From Sarcocystis neurona (Eukaryota > Apicomplexa > Conoidasida > Eucoccidiorida > Sarcocystidae), in NCBI GenBank assembly GCA_000727475.1, contig KL647293.1, forward strand, positions 2,616,588-2,680,587: a DNA stretch of 64,000 bases. Reading direction: 5' to 3'. A model generated the notes under the pieces. That model ran no database searches. It was given only the letters and a program-made list of their open reading frames with translations, and was not told the origin of the DNA. Each line of letters starts with the position of its first letter. Position 1 is the first letter of the stretch. Of this stretch, positions 21,709 through 34,605 are shown piece after piece. Both the position numbers and the translations under genes were made by a program.

Positions 21709-24700
21709 GCAATAATGTACTGAGAGTGGCGGGTGGTGTCACGCCCGTGCGGAGCTTCGCACCGGAGATGAGTGACGATCCAGTTGAAGCAGAGTGCCGC
21801 GCAGATCACTGCTTGCAAGAAAGCACTGCAAAAGGCACACATCCGTCTCACTTACACTGCTGGACCGACAACAAACGGTGTTTTATGACGCTGGTGTAAC
21901 GCACTAAGCACAACTGCTGAGCACAGGCGCAGCACTCACGCACAGAGCAATACCGGCGGCCTCTCGCTTGGTCTGCTAGTCATTCAACGGTGCACTCTAA
22001 AAGAGAAACTTGTCGCGCTTCAGGCGGCTCCAACATGCAGTAAGGACGCAAGTTTCACGATTGAGACTTCGTTCTGTCTATATTTTATTGGGGAATACGA
22101 AGCAATGTCTCTTTTCCATTGTTGCAGACAATTTTCACTTCGAAAATTCCTTTCGTGACGCGTTTTGACCGAGAAGAAAAAGTAGTTGGTCATGAAAATT
22201 CAAGCGGGTGTAGTGCCGTGCTAATGTCGGCTCGAAGTTGTCGCATGTCGGTGTGCGTCGTTCCTAAAATCTCCGAAGTAATAAAGACGAGCGATAGCTT
22301 GAATCCTTTCGACTGAAAAATTATGTGAGGCATCTGCAGCAAGCACAGAGAGTGTTGCATATCGCCTTGGGAAGAAAGTGCAAAGGGTTTAAGACACAAG
22401 AGGAAACACCGAAGCGAGAATCACTCCAGCACAGTAGGCGGAAATATTCAACAAGCGCAATTCATGATGCTATTTTGTCGTAACCTGCGCTTCACATCTG
22501 CGTACGTGTGCTCCTCCACGTTAAAGATTTTCGTTTGTATACATACAAAATTACGTCATGAAGGATGTGTGCTGTAACCTCCCATTAGGCGGCCACCCCA
22601 AAGTAGAGTGCGTAAGTACACAGTCGTTCGTAGTTGCAGTTGATGGAGAAAGACGCAATTTTTGCACGTGGGTACGATTTACTGAGAACAGTGAAAGCGC
22701 AGGTTCACAGTAATGCAGTGCACGGCTGGCCACTTTGGCCGAGGTCAGCAAGCGCAAACGAAACTATCCTTTTCCGCCGTCTATATATAGGTAAGTGTAG
22801 ACGCGTGTAAACACGCGCTTCCTTTACCCTAAACACGTGTACTTTGGGCTGGCAAAATGCATCAGAAATCAGATAACGGGCGTAATTATTACAGCAAGCA
22901 AGGGACACTTATTCGTCTTTATGTATCCACACACGGAAGTTCAGCTGCTCTAGCGCGTACGCAGGTGCGTGTATACCCCCGGATGCCCGTAATCAGGTTG
23001 CTGTACACTACTGTTGAGTTGTTCATGTGTATGCGTGTTTCATGCGCATTTTCAGTATTCAGATGGGTGAACTTGATTTGTGCTTTCGAGGAATATGCGC
23101 GGTGTCCTGCTGCATCTGCCTCCACGTGCGTGTACCGATGTGTTTACCTGAAGAGCTTACAAGGAGACAAATGGAGAATAGAATGTTCACGGCCCTTCCA
23201 CGGTGTGTTTTGAAGCACAAATGTTCGCCACATTATACATTGGTGAACGTCTCCACGTAGCTGACAACAGAAAGCCTCCGGCTTTGCGTGCTGCCACACT
23301 CGAATACACTCTCCATTGTGGACAGAGAGAGACACTGATTTTGCTAAGGTAGACCACTTCTAAATGAAATGCAGGAGGCTCCTGCTGAGGAACACGCGTC
23401 AAAGTACACCTGCAAGATATGTGTGCAGAAGCAGAGAATCATCTGTTGAGGTAAGCGTAGTGGATTCTTGCTTCAGTACGGCGCTGCCCCGCTAAGAAGA
23501 AAGGTCCCCCTCTTGTCTCACCGCCTTTCCTTCTGACACAAACGATACCCACCTACCGAGCGACAGAAAGGAGGAGACACTAACACGATGTTCGCGCCCG
23601 TATTAGCCCCCGACTACCGACTTGCCTATATGAGAGTAGGCCGGCAACGATACGCCTGTGTGTTCGTCGACACATATCCATGTCATGATAGACACGGCAA
23701 TTATGCACCTGCGTGCCGCTCTCTGAATTACATGAACATCTGTTCCTGCATGTCATAGACCGACGGGGGCCATGAACATATATACATATATACATCTATA
23801 TATATATATATATATGCCCGTTTGTGAACAGCTTCCACACTTCTGTAGGTACGCGGGTGCGCAGGTGTGCGACATACATCTGCATGCAGCTGCACATGGA
23901 TATACAATTATCTACTAGGCATCAGTGTCCATATGCCACTGGGCAAAATTTTCACGTGTGTGTATTTGACCTCCACATAAGATGTAAATCTCGCGTGCAC
24001 CGCCTACAACGTTTTTGCCGCGCGCATGCGCCTGTTCCACATTTACGCGTAACACCGGCGTGGATATCGGCGTCTAAGTCCTTGTTACCAGCAGCGTACT
24101 GCTTCACATTTACGGGTAACATCGCAACGAGGGCGCAGATATTGACGTCTAAGTACTTCCTACCCGCAGCGACCTCTTCCACATTGGCAGGTCACATTGC
24201 AACGGGGGCGCAGATCTCCGCGTCTGAGTACTTGTTACCAGCAGTGCGCGAGACAGGCACAGGCACACGAAATGGACTTACCGATTAATAATCGTGTCGA
24301 CAGAACACGTGTAGTTGTGATGCTACTGCAGGCCAATCCTTTGGTAACATATATATGTGCGTGGAGAAGCGCTTAATCGATAAGCGCTGCTGGTCCCTTT
24401 AGACTTGCTGCGCATCGAGACTGAAGCGGTCCCTCACGTATGAAGAAATCTTGATACGACGGCAACATACAGTACACGAGTTGTATATATGTACATATAT
24501 ATATATATATGTATACGTATATGTTTGCGCGTGCGTACACGTGTGCACGAAAAACATCGGCACGCGTTGGACTGCTCACATACGCCCATCCTCAGACTTT
24601 TTCATCGGATAAAACGTGGGTTTGTGCCCCCGGCCGTGCAGAGAAGACGGCTGTAGGAGACCAATAACACATCTGTCACTGCATCGCATCCTGTGCGTGT

Positions 24701-27384
24701 ATTCACTCGTTTCGAGGACGGTACATTCTGAGGCAGGCGTCAGCGTCACAAACCGGCCATGCGCCTCACTTCAGTGTTTCTGTCCACCTGCATCTTCCCT
24801 CGTAAGTGTTCCACCTGCGCGTTCCGATGCTAATGCCTATCGCTCTCTCTACGACACTCGCATACCACCCACGTGGTTCTCACGTGCGTACACACGGACG
24901 TGTGTACGCACAAACAGCGCATTGTGAGCTGCGCCAGATCATCACCTATGAGACCGCGGGAAAGATATCAAACTTTCTTCCATGGCTTCACCCTGATCTG
25001 GATTGCCACGGTGCGTGTTTCCCGGTTACACAGCCAGGGTGTCTATCGAACTAGGGGGAGAAAACGACGATAAACGCGGACGGTAACCTACTTGCCGTCA
25101 ACGCATTCTACTTCAGGAGAGTCACTTCCATCCTTCTAGATAAACACCAACGAGAGGAGCTGGGAACTCTAAAAATAAATACACAGGTCAGGGGTCCACG
25201 GTTCTCTTCAAAAAAGCGTCTCCACCCTGTCCGCACAGTTTCACACACCGCTCCTACGTTCAATCTACACAACTTCGTAGAAGTATATGCCGCTTGAATA
25301 CTTCTCTCGCCTGCAGTGCACCAACACGTCCTCAAATCTGCCCAAAGACCAACGCATTGACACGAGGTTGCTAAACCTCGTGGATACGTTCCAGCCGTTA
25401 AATGCGCGCGCCTGCGCGGGATGAGACGCACAATTTGTTACACTAAGCACAACATTATACGGGTGCTCGAAGAATCTGCTGTGCCTAAGAAAGGCAGCGT
25501 TGTAGCGGCACAGGTAAGTATCTGCCTTTAAGGCCTATGTACGTGTACACACACTCCCAGAATTCTCAACAGATAAAAGGTTTGTTATGCACCAGTGAAT
25601 GTGTACCACACGTACGCGTGCTTGTATACCTCTCGATGCACCTGAAGTTGGGTGGTTGTGCACTTCTTATCGAATGTAGTACAAATGCACCTTTGTATAT
25701 TTACACGGTTAATCTCTGTTCACGTATGTAGGCGAGTTGGTGCACTCGTATGCACGGGGAGGTATCTCTGTGGGGCATGTCCGAGTCTAAAATATCATGT
25801 AATACCATCACGGTGTGTTTGTATCTGCGACCGGATGCAACATATACACGAACACAGATGTGTGTGTACACACGTGTTCACGTGCTTGTTTATGAGTATC
25901 ACCGCGGCTACGCGTACGCACGAACGTGTGATGCGACGTCTACACACATATACAGATGTGCCACAATGCACATTCGAAAAAAGGTGCACAACCACCCAGC
26001 TTACAGTATCTTCAATGCGCCGAGCGCGCATATGTGTGAAGTATACAAGGCTGTGTAGGATATACACCACGCGTATGCACGCCGGCGTGTGTCTGCATAC
26101 CTGTGGTGTACCGGCACGCATACACATGCGGAAAAGCACGTAATAAGTCAGTCACGGCTGCCGAGGGGTCCCATGGAATACACTTGAAAGCAAACCTTGT
26201 TCCGACCGCAGTGCGAAAGGTCCGTGGTAATGTTTTGAAGGGGCAGGTTTCGGCAGCTCAGTGGAGGGACTTCCGTATTATATCACGCGCTGATGAAAAA
26301 GGGTATCTGGATTCAAGTGTAAACGCCACCAATGTGCAGGAAAGATCGCTGTATTTCTGCAGTCTTTCGGGAAAAGCAGGAAATTATTTTTCCGAACGCG
26401 GTTCAGGCGAGCATCTTAAGCTACAATAAAACCAGTCCGTCCTTCCCTTCCTGAATGAAGGTGCAAAGAGTCTTAACCGAGGGAGTGTGACGGGCAGGGC
26501 CCGTACACGGGAAGTGAGCAGTGGAGGTCACTCACTTGGCGTGTGGGCTTCTTGCGGAAGAGAAGAGAAACAATCATTTCGTGGGAAAGGGGGAGGGAGT
26601 TCGGATGCGTTCCCTCCGTAGGGAAAGGGTATACACTGTCCACGTGAAGACGGGTCTGTTCAACTTGTGCACACGAATATAATAGGTACTACGTACACAG
26701 ATGCTATGAAGGATCAGCGGGAGTCACACGAGCAGACCCAACAAACACTTACACGAAAGGACAGCAGATTCTGTACTGATAAAGGGGGCAAAAAGACCAA
26801 TGTCTCTACAGTATTAGGAAAGACATGTAAATAGTGACTCAAAGTCACTGGAGGCGGACGCGGAATGAAGCAACTGGTCTGCCACGGATAATTAGATCCA
26901 CTCGAAGTAGACGAAGAACCTACTACACTCTGCAGCAGATGATTTCCACTGCACAGAAGAAAAGAGGTAATGAGACGTATCAACCTACGAGAATCGAAGT
27001 GAAAGGAGGCGCACCCTGCTACGCCAGTTAGGAAATGACATCTGTAGGTAGTAATGGTTATGCGACATTCTCGTGAAAGCAACGGTCCGTTCTTCATTAA
27101 AATGGGCCACACATGTGCGTAACTGCAAAGTAGATATCTGAGTTTATCTGTTCATCTGTGCTAGTATGTGGCAACTAGCTACCTAGAGGTATCGATGTAC
27201 GTGCGTCCGTTGGTTCACACGTATTCACGTCTGGATTGTCGCTTTTTACCCACTGTGGGAGGAAGAGATGTGATACCAATTTTCATCATGAAGGACACGC
27301 ATAACTGTAGGCGACACTGCATGAAACCCGACAGCAGACCGGGAAGAAATTAATCTTACTCAAAACCGACGGCATTACTTCAAG
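21709..27384. other. Repeat-poor stretch without a supported gene
   Basis: Short frames occur on both strands but none has clear splice partners or a recognisable domain. Notable pieces are the 75-bp repeat at 24026-24250, a TATATA tract at 23776-23816, and a + strand frame about 26155-26430 (NVLKGQVSAAQWRDFRIISR) ending shortly before AATAAA. That frame looks mildly coding, but it has no start and no proven acceptor. Confidence 0.45.
24026..24250. repeat. 75-bp tandem repeat, three imperfect units
   Basis: The landmark CGTCTAAG/CGTCTGAG starts at 24071, 24146 and 24221, giving an exact 75-bp period. Other shared blocks are CACATTTACG(C/G)GTAACA, GGGCGCAGAT and TTACCAGCAG. Because 75 is a multiple of three, frames pass through on both strands. 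The + strand reads 25-residue units containing ISASKSLLPA / LTSKYFLPA / ISASEYLLPA. Confidence 0.85.
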
Positions 27385-28026
27385 AGCCGTAGAATTTCTC
27401 CGGTGGAGAACTGCGCAGCGCACCTTTTCCTTCCGCGCCGGAAGGTACACCATCGACACTCAATATTTGATGACACGGTAGCAGCCTTAGCACTCCGTAT
27501 CGACGCAGCACAGCAACACTAGCAGCAGGAACAGGAGAGCACCTTGCAGCACAGAGAACATCTGCAATTTCTTTTGCGCGTCCGGCGCAGATAGCTAACC
27601 AACCTGTTTAGAGGCCAGTGGGGGGCGCTGCTACGAAGTAGTGCCAGTGTGGCTTGCGTAAGAGCAGCTTCCTGCCTGTCGCACCACACATGCGGCCTAC
27701 TTGTGACGGACATTGTGTGTGCAGGCTAACTGCAGCGGACAGCCTCTTTGGAGCTGGTATATGGGCTGAGTGGAATGCTCCGTATGCTCCCCCGGTAGCT
27801 TGTGAAGGCGGAGCCGTGTGTGATCGTGCAGCACCCCCTGTGCGCGTTTGTCGCTTGACAGGCTGCTACTCGAGCTGGTGATACCGAGCGAGCAGCAAGC
27901 GACAAACCTGATCCGCAGCGCGTCGATGCCAGCAGCCGTGCAGCGCAGATGCCCCACCAGCACTTACTCTGGGAGCCTGCCAAGAAAAACGAATCGCGAC
28001 AAGATTTCGGCATCAAACGCGGATGA
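27385..28026 (+). CDS. Small unknown protein, three to four short exons, 5' end incomplete
   Basis: Exons 27614..27657, 27725..27794 and 27862..28026 join in phase (GTAAGA and GTAGCT donors; TTTAGAG, GTGTGCAG and GCTTGACAG acceptors) and end TGA. The text reads RCYEVVPVWLALTAADSLFG, then AGIWAEWNAPYAPP, then a hydrophilic tail (RAGDTERAASDKPDPQRVDA ... QDFGIKRG). A preceding exon 27385..27444 (ISPVENCAAHLFLPRRK, GTACAC donor) fits in phase 0. The last exon has no ATG and is invisible to start-based ORF searches. The hydrophobic VPVWLALTAADSLFGAGIW segment may be membrane-associated, as in small mitochondrial subunits, but no family is recognised and the start codon was not found. The 67-bp last intron is short. 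Confidence 0.42.
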
Positions 28027-29904
28027 TGCAGCGCCAGATCCGTGTGCAGCAACAAGACTATTTCGTATAGTTACACGACGCAGCAACGTTAACTGACTCC
28101 GCTGCAACGTAAGGTCCACGGCTGGTCGATCTGCATACACATGCAAATGTGATTGTACAGATGCATAAATACATATACAATACTGGATACTTGGTTGCTC
28201 AGTGTACGCTCGTCTTTGTAGATTTTACTACTACTGACGATCCTACACGCTCCTACAGCCGCGCAGCTCGTCTAGCTTCCACACGCATCGGGAGCGAGCG
28301 GAATGCTGCAGCAGGTGCAGCTGCTCTGTGCTATAGATCTCTTCAGGTTGCAAAACATAGATGGCCGTAGTATTTGCTGTCCTTCAGAGGACAGTATACC
28401 GCCAATGTCTGACTGTCCGACAAGCAGGCTAATAACTCCATTTGTGTACAAACCACTAACAAATTGCAAAGAATGCTGCCCATCACTCAGCCGTGCCTGC
28501 GTGTTTACGGACGAATGTCAACGAAGTTCGGTTCAAGCATCCGAGGCACACTCCGGCGTCCATATCGCCGACAGCATAGACACATTTGTGAACGAGGTTC
28601 CACGTACGTGTCTATGTGTAGGTATATAGGTTTACATGTATATATATACCCACCATTGGCGTCCGTATCGTCGTGCACATAAGCGTATATCTGGACGAGG
28701 TTGCATACGTAGAGACACGCTGTACGTGTCTCTGCGTAGATATCCACACTGATCTGCATGCACCGTCTGTGTCAGGATCCTGATTTAACGTAGAATCACG
28801 AATAAATACGCGTATATATATGTATATATATATAGGTACGCCGGTCAGAATATGTTAGTTCGACAATATATATATATATAAGTACACGCAACTATGACGC
28901 AAAAAAATAACAGCACACGTGTGTCATAAATACCCTTATAGATACATTTTCGTAGAGAGGGAGACGGGGAATTCGAAAAGCACATCTCGGTCTATTACTC
29001 CCTGATAGAGCAAGTACGAGCAGCCGGAGGCTTGATCAGGTGGAAAATTTGTGAGGCTATAATGTACGTAGTGTCATTTTATGCGTATATCTATATGCCA
29101 GTCTGTCCGTGTGTTTGTATCTATGTGTGTATATATATGTACATAATTCTATCCGTGTGTCACTTTCTACGTAAGGATATCTGTAGAAACTAGATTGCAC
29201 CCAGGCAAGTATCTCTGCTGTTAAATGCAGCTAAGAGGAGGAAGAAGAATTGCGCCCGTGGAGTGAAAATGAAGCTTTGTACAGTCCAATTTTGCGGGAC
29301 TGTTGCATGTGTACGGTTCTATCATCCTTCTCTCTCTGTCTACGGAGAAATCGATGGATATATATATATATACATATATACATACTTGTATCTTCTATCA
29401 TCCTTCTCTCTCTGTCTACGTAGAAATCCATAGATGTATATATATATATATACACACATATATACATATTTATATCTTTTAGAGAGACGACCACGTCAAG
29501 GGCCATGTGTGCAGATGCAGGAGTGTTGCCAAGTGGATGCAGTAGTGTTGCTGCTACGCGACTGTATACACACGAAAAGCACTGGTAATATATTTATCTC
29601 TCTCTCTATATATATATATTACGTTGGAAGCGCATCGGTACATACACATCATGTATGAAGTGCGTTCCACAATTATAAGTCTACACGTGCAGCTACAAAA
29701 ATTTGTGTGTGGTGTATTTCACGTCGGGCACATACGAGCAGCGTATCGTCCAGAGGAGAGCCGTTGTTATGTTTTATGTCCATAGACACATAAGTGTGCA
29801 TAAATAGCTCTGTTGTTGTGTTTATTAGGTTAACGCCCCATCGATTAAAGTTAACATTCTTGACGACCCCAGGCTTAGCAGGAGCTGGACTGTCTTGACT
29901 GAAA
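28027..29904. other. Intergenic with microsatellites
   Basis: Mixed sequence to about 28.7 kb, then TATATA/TACGTA tracts (28.81-28.88, 29.12-29.14, 29.60-29.62 kb) and a 76-bp duplication (29317-29468). No coding frame with support. Confidence 0.5.
29317..29468. repeat. 76-bp tandem duplication containing TCTCTC and TATATA
   Basis: TTCTATCATCCTTCTCTC followed by TCTGTCTACG and AGAAATC starts at 29317 and again at 29393. Each copy is followed by a TATATA/TACATA run, so the duplicated unit includes a microsatellite. Confidence 0.85.
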
Positions 29905-32900
29905 ATGAGCCAGTTGAGGTGCTCCGACGGCGGGTGGGTGTGGCACTCGGCCGTGCCGTCCCACCAGCAGCAGCAGCAGCCTCTCCCAGTGCCTTCTACA
30001 CAGCTGTTCGTCTGTCTACAGCCGCAGCTTCAACAGCAGCAACAGCACTTGCAACCACCTGAGGGGCTGCAGCAGCGGCAGCAGCAGTTACGGCAGGTAG
30101 TTCAGCAGCAGTGGCAACACCGTCAACCACCGCAGCGGCGCCTCTCTCCCCCTGTGACCCTTCTCCTGCCTCGCGAGTCGCAGCGGCTGCAGCAGATATT
30201 GAAGACTTCTACTCATCTTCAAGCGACTCCCACCTGCTCTGCTCGTTCCGTTTCGCAAGCGTCTGCCGGTTTGTCGCTGAGTCACGCAGTGGGACTTCCG
30301 CAGCAGCAGCAGCAGCGTGTGATTGCTCCTGCTGCTGCGAGAACACCTGTGCTGGATGGCTCGGCTGCAGTTCCGCTGTACAAGCCTGTGGCCCCCCTGC
30401 CATATGCGTTTGGTGCAGGTGCAGCTCCTTCACGGCAGCAGGAACAAGCTTCTCTTTCCTACGCCAGTTCAGCCAGCAGTTCCACCAGTGCTGTGTATCC
30501 GTGTTCAGTACTCGACAACAAAGGAAGTAGCGGATATGTATGGCTGCGTCACGTTGGTATAGGTGGGAGGTCTGTCACCTCTGGGTACTCATGCGGCGGT
30601 ATAGCGCGCAGAGCCGCAGCGGCAGCACTCTCTCCAGCACCGGCAGCAGCTTTGACAGAGTCAGCGTCTGCGGCAGCACCAGCAGCAGCATCTAGGGTAA
30701 GAGCAACAGCAGACCCCCCAGGCAGGGGGAAAGAGAAAACACATGTGCCGGAGGACACAAGCTCGTCAGCGCGTCTCACTGCTTCAGCAGCAAGAACTGC
30801 AGCAGATCCACCACTCGCCGCCCTACCAGGACGGGCTGTAACAGCAGCAGCAGCAACTACTGCTGCACCAGCAGCAGCGGCTCCAGCAACACAAAACGCA
30901 AAACCAGGTGGTGCAGCAATAGTATGCGCCGCCGCAGCAGCAGCAAGAGGAGGGACTGTAGCAGGTGCCCCAGCAGGCGCATCTGTTTGTCGAGGCGAAG
31001 AGACAACAAGATGTTCAGGAAGTAGTATTGCATTACAAGTCGCTAATGCAGCACCAGCTCCCGCAACTGCAGCAGCTCCCGCTAGTGCAGCACCAGCTCC
31101 CGCAACTGCAGCAGCTCCGGCAACTGCAGCAGCTCCCGCAATTGCGACAGGCGCTGCCCAATGGACGACGCTGACTGGGCATTCTTGTGGTCCTGATGAC
31201 TCAGGCAGACGAGTGAACAATGTGAGAGATGCGCAGTGGGGTCATCAGGGTGCCGCAGACAGTAGTCACAAAACCTTGAGGGATAATATATGTGATGCTG
31301 GGAGGAGAACTGCAGGTGCACCAGCTACTGCTGCTGCTCGTGTTGCTGCAGCTTCCAATGAGTACTGCGGAGCGACCGCCCCTGCTCGCGCTGCTGCGGC
31401 AAATTCAGGTAATTTTTTGCATTATGTACGCAACAGCGGCAGCGACAGTTGCAGCAAGAGCAGTACCAGTGGCAGCAGCAGCAGCTGCAGCGATGGGTGC
31501 GGCGGCGGCAGCAGTGGCAGCGGCGGCAACAGGCGCAACACACAGAACAGCAGTAGGGGCGGAAACATCAGCACCTTATCAGAAGGAGCAGCAGCAGAGG
31601 GGGGAGCAGCGGCAGTGGCACGAATTACAGGCCCAAGGGGAGAGCCGCGTGAGGAGGAGCAGTGGCAGGAACAGCAGGAAAAACACCAGTGACAGCAGCG
31701 GAGGCGGGAGCATCAGCAGTAGCAGCAGTGGCAGCAGCACGGCTAAGGGCAGTCACAGCAGCAGGCCCAAGGGCAGTCACAGCAGCAGTCCCAAGGGCAG
31801 TCACAGCAGCAGGCCCCAAGGCAGTCACACCAGGAGGCCCACGGGCAGCCACACCAGCCGGCCCAAGGGCAGTCACACTAGCAGGCCGAAGGGCAGTCAC
31901 ACCAGCAGGCCCAAGGGCAGTCACAGCAGCAGGCTTACGGGCACAGCCACACGAAGAGAAGCACTGGCGGTACGAGCAGGACAGGCAGCGGTTGCAGCAG
32001 CCCAGAGACGGGAGCAGCAGCAGTAGCAGCAGTCACAGCAGCAGGTTCAAGGGCAGATCCACATGAGGAGGAGCAGTTGCGTTAGCAGCAGGAAATGTGG
32101 CAGTGACAGCGCGAACGGAACCAGCACAGCCAGTCGCAGTACCAGAAAGGGGGCGACAGCAAGAGCTGTAGCAGGACTGGAAACAGCAGGCAAAAACCCA
32201 GCAGCAGCGACGTTCGTGTGGATGAGAGTGTAACGTGGACTATTTCGATAGCCTTGACCTGCAAGCAACGCCAGGCGTCGCCCTTCAAGCATTCATGTGA
32301 TTGCTCCTGTTCTTGTGTGTGTTCAGCAAAAACGAAAACAGGTAGCCCCACGGCGCTGCACCTGCCAGAGCGGGGCGCAGAGGCTGCATATTCTCTGTGC
32401 GAAACACCCACTCCTGTATGTGCGACGCCTCCATCGCCTGCGGCTGCTGTTGCTGTGCCTCTGCGCACGTTTGCGGTGGCTGCCGCCCACGGCACTGTGC
32501 AGCCGAGCTGGGGTAAGGCTTCTTCACTGGGGCTGCCACCTCGTTGGATGGCGACAGAAGGACCACGTGCTGCTGCAGCAGCAGCAACAGCGACAGCCTC
32601 ACGAGGCGCAGCGGCAGGAAGGGCGCAGGCGACTGCTTTTGAACAGCGTCTGGTGCTGCAGCAGCGCGGCGGAGGCCTGAAAACAGCAGCTGTGCAGTCG
32701 AAACTCGTGCCGCAGCTGCTTCAACCCCAAGCCAAATACACACTGCAGCAGATGCAGCAGCAGCCGCTGAGACAGAGACAGCTGCTGCTGCATCCGGCAG
32801 CCGTCGAGAGGCCGTCGAGAGTGATTTCACACCTACAGCAGCAGCAGCAACAGCAGCTTCGCATGCAGAAAGAAGCGGCGCAGCAGGAGGCGCACGATGT

Positions 32901-33115
32901 GTCGGCGTGGCACGAGCGGATATCAGGAAAAAAAGCACTTGGTACAGCGCACAAAGAAGGAGAGATCTCTAAAAGGGAACCCAGTGTTGCCGCTATTCCT
33001 TCAATTTCAACAGACGAAGACGGAGCTTCTACCGATAAAGAAGTCAATGAAAATGCATTTGAACCCTGGTGCTCAAAATTATGGGCCGTCTCACCAGCAG
33101 ATTTGTTCTCTCTCG
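29905..33115 (+). CDS. Putative CAG-rich (poly-Gln/Ala/Ser) gene region, possibly 5' part of the V-ATPase G-like gene
   Basis: ATG at 29905 (GAAAATGAGC) opens a 595-codon frame to a stop at 31692, starting with unique text (MSQLRCSDGGWVWHSAVPS) and turning Gln-rich, then Ala-rich. A second frame, open from about 32218, contains poly-Gln and then clearly non-repetitive text (HDVSAWHERISGKKALG, EGEISKREPSVAAIPS, AFEPWCSKLWAVSPADLF). It reaches a possible donor CTCG|GTGCGA at 33115. Between the two lies a 24-bp minisatellite open in two of three forward frames. Exon boundaries inside cannot be fixed; an alternative frame near 30111-30530 (AAAADIEDFYSSSSDSHLL) also looks coding. The donor at 33115 is in phase with the next + strand exon (34606), so this may be the N-terminal half of that protein. 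Function unknown. Confidence 0.35.
31744..31944 (+). repeat. 24-bp-unit minisatellite
   Basis: About eight imperfect 24-bp units. Read in different frames the unit gives GSHSSRPK, AVTAAGPR or GQSQQQAQ. The first two frames are open across it; the Gln frame is broken only by occasional stops. Confidence 0.85.
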
Positions 33116-34605
33116 GTGCGAATAGAAACCGTCCCATAGCTACATACGTGCACCCATATATATCCATACATATGTATATATGTATATATTGATATATATA
33201 TATATATATACGTAGCCTTCCGCATCGTCGAGTACTGCGTTTGCTCCTTGTTCGATAGAAGGAATGTTTTTCTGGCTTAAGTTGCGGAGCGTCCAGTACC
33301 TGCCGGGGCACTCTCTGCATGTGTGTGTACTTATCTGCATTTCACGCAGCATAACCATAGTATGTACATACCTGTGTGAACGTTATCCATTTCCATCGTT
33401 ACGTGTATGCAGTAGTCGTACTATCTGTAATCGTCGTGTTTTCTTTGATAGAGCCAGTCTATCATCGGGGAAGCAGCGTGTAAAGATAGAGAACGGAGAG
33501 ACACTGATATTGCGTTGCACGGCTACAGGCGCATCCAAACGAGGAGAAAGTATAATTACCAGTAGTACTAGTGTTGTGCAGCCATACCTTTCCCACTTCT
33601 GTAAAATAAAGGCACTGTTTATATGTATGAGAACGTTTTTTTTTTAAGCTGAGGCCGTATGCAGCCGTTTTCGTTTCTCGGCAATGAGGCTTTCTCCTGC
33701 GTGTGGTCACAAACCGAGAAGCGCCGCGGTGTACGTACACCAAAGAAACTTTCTACAGTGAAGCACAGCGAATGCATGCAAGCAGAATCTTGTAAGGAAC
33801 CGGGGACGATGCGTATATCTCTATACTTCTGTATATATATACATATACGTATATATGTGTAATCCACATGTGTGTATATATATATACGTATATGTATATA
33901 TATATATATATATAAACGTATCCGCGTGTGTGTGCGCGTCTGTGCATCCACACGAATATAAACACGTAGGTATACATGTGGACGCATGCGTGTAAATACG
34001 CTTGACAAGACGTCTGAACGTGCTGCTGTGCGGCTGTGGCCAATCTTTTATCTAAGAAGGTATATACTTTGAAAACCAACTTCAGGATGCTTGATGTTGC
34101 CATTCTCCGCTCGTCTTTCTTCTTCCCCGGATCCACCAGTCTTCCTTTGGTGTTGGTGCTGCGGCCTGTTCTGCTGTTCATTGTTTACGCTCTTCATCTT
34201 CTTCCTCGTCTCTGTTAAAATCTTCACCTGCTGTTTGACCGTTCTCTTATGCCGCTTTATATCTTTTACTGCTGTGTGTCCTTCTTCTTCTTGTCCCCTC
34301 TCCTCTCCAAGTTTTTCTTCGCCTTGAGCGGTTCTTTCTTGAGTCTTTCATGCCCGTTAAGCTACGTGTCCAACTCCAACTCGGTCTTCTTCCTGCTCTT
34401 ACGCTTCTTCTTTGCTTTGCCTTTTTGTAGGCCCGCTGTCTTCCTCCTCCTCACTTCGTTGCGTTTTTTCTCTGGCTGACGTGGTTACTGTCTCACTCGG
34501 ACGCATTCCGCCTTCCTTCCTCTTCTTTTGTGTTGTCTTCTGTTCTTGTCCCTTCCGCTGCGTTCGGTCCTTTTCCGTCCTCCCTTTTTCTTCGATTTTG
34601 CACAG
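33116..34605 (+). other. Probable intron: microsatellites then long pyrimidine-rich tract
   Basis: Contains (TA)n at 33190-33210 and 33830-33915, then about 500 bp strongly enriched in T and C (about 34110-34605, TCTTC/CTTCC runs) ending TTTTGCACAG at the acceptor of the V-ATPase G-like exon. It looks like an extended polypyrimidine tract. Confidence 0.5.
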
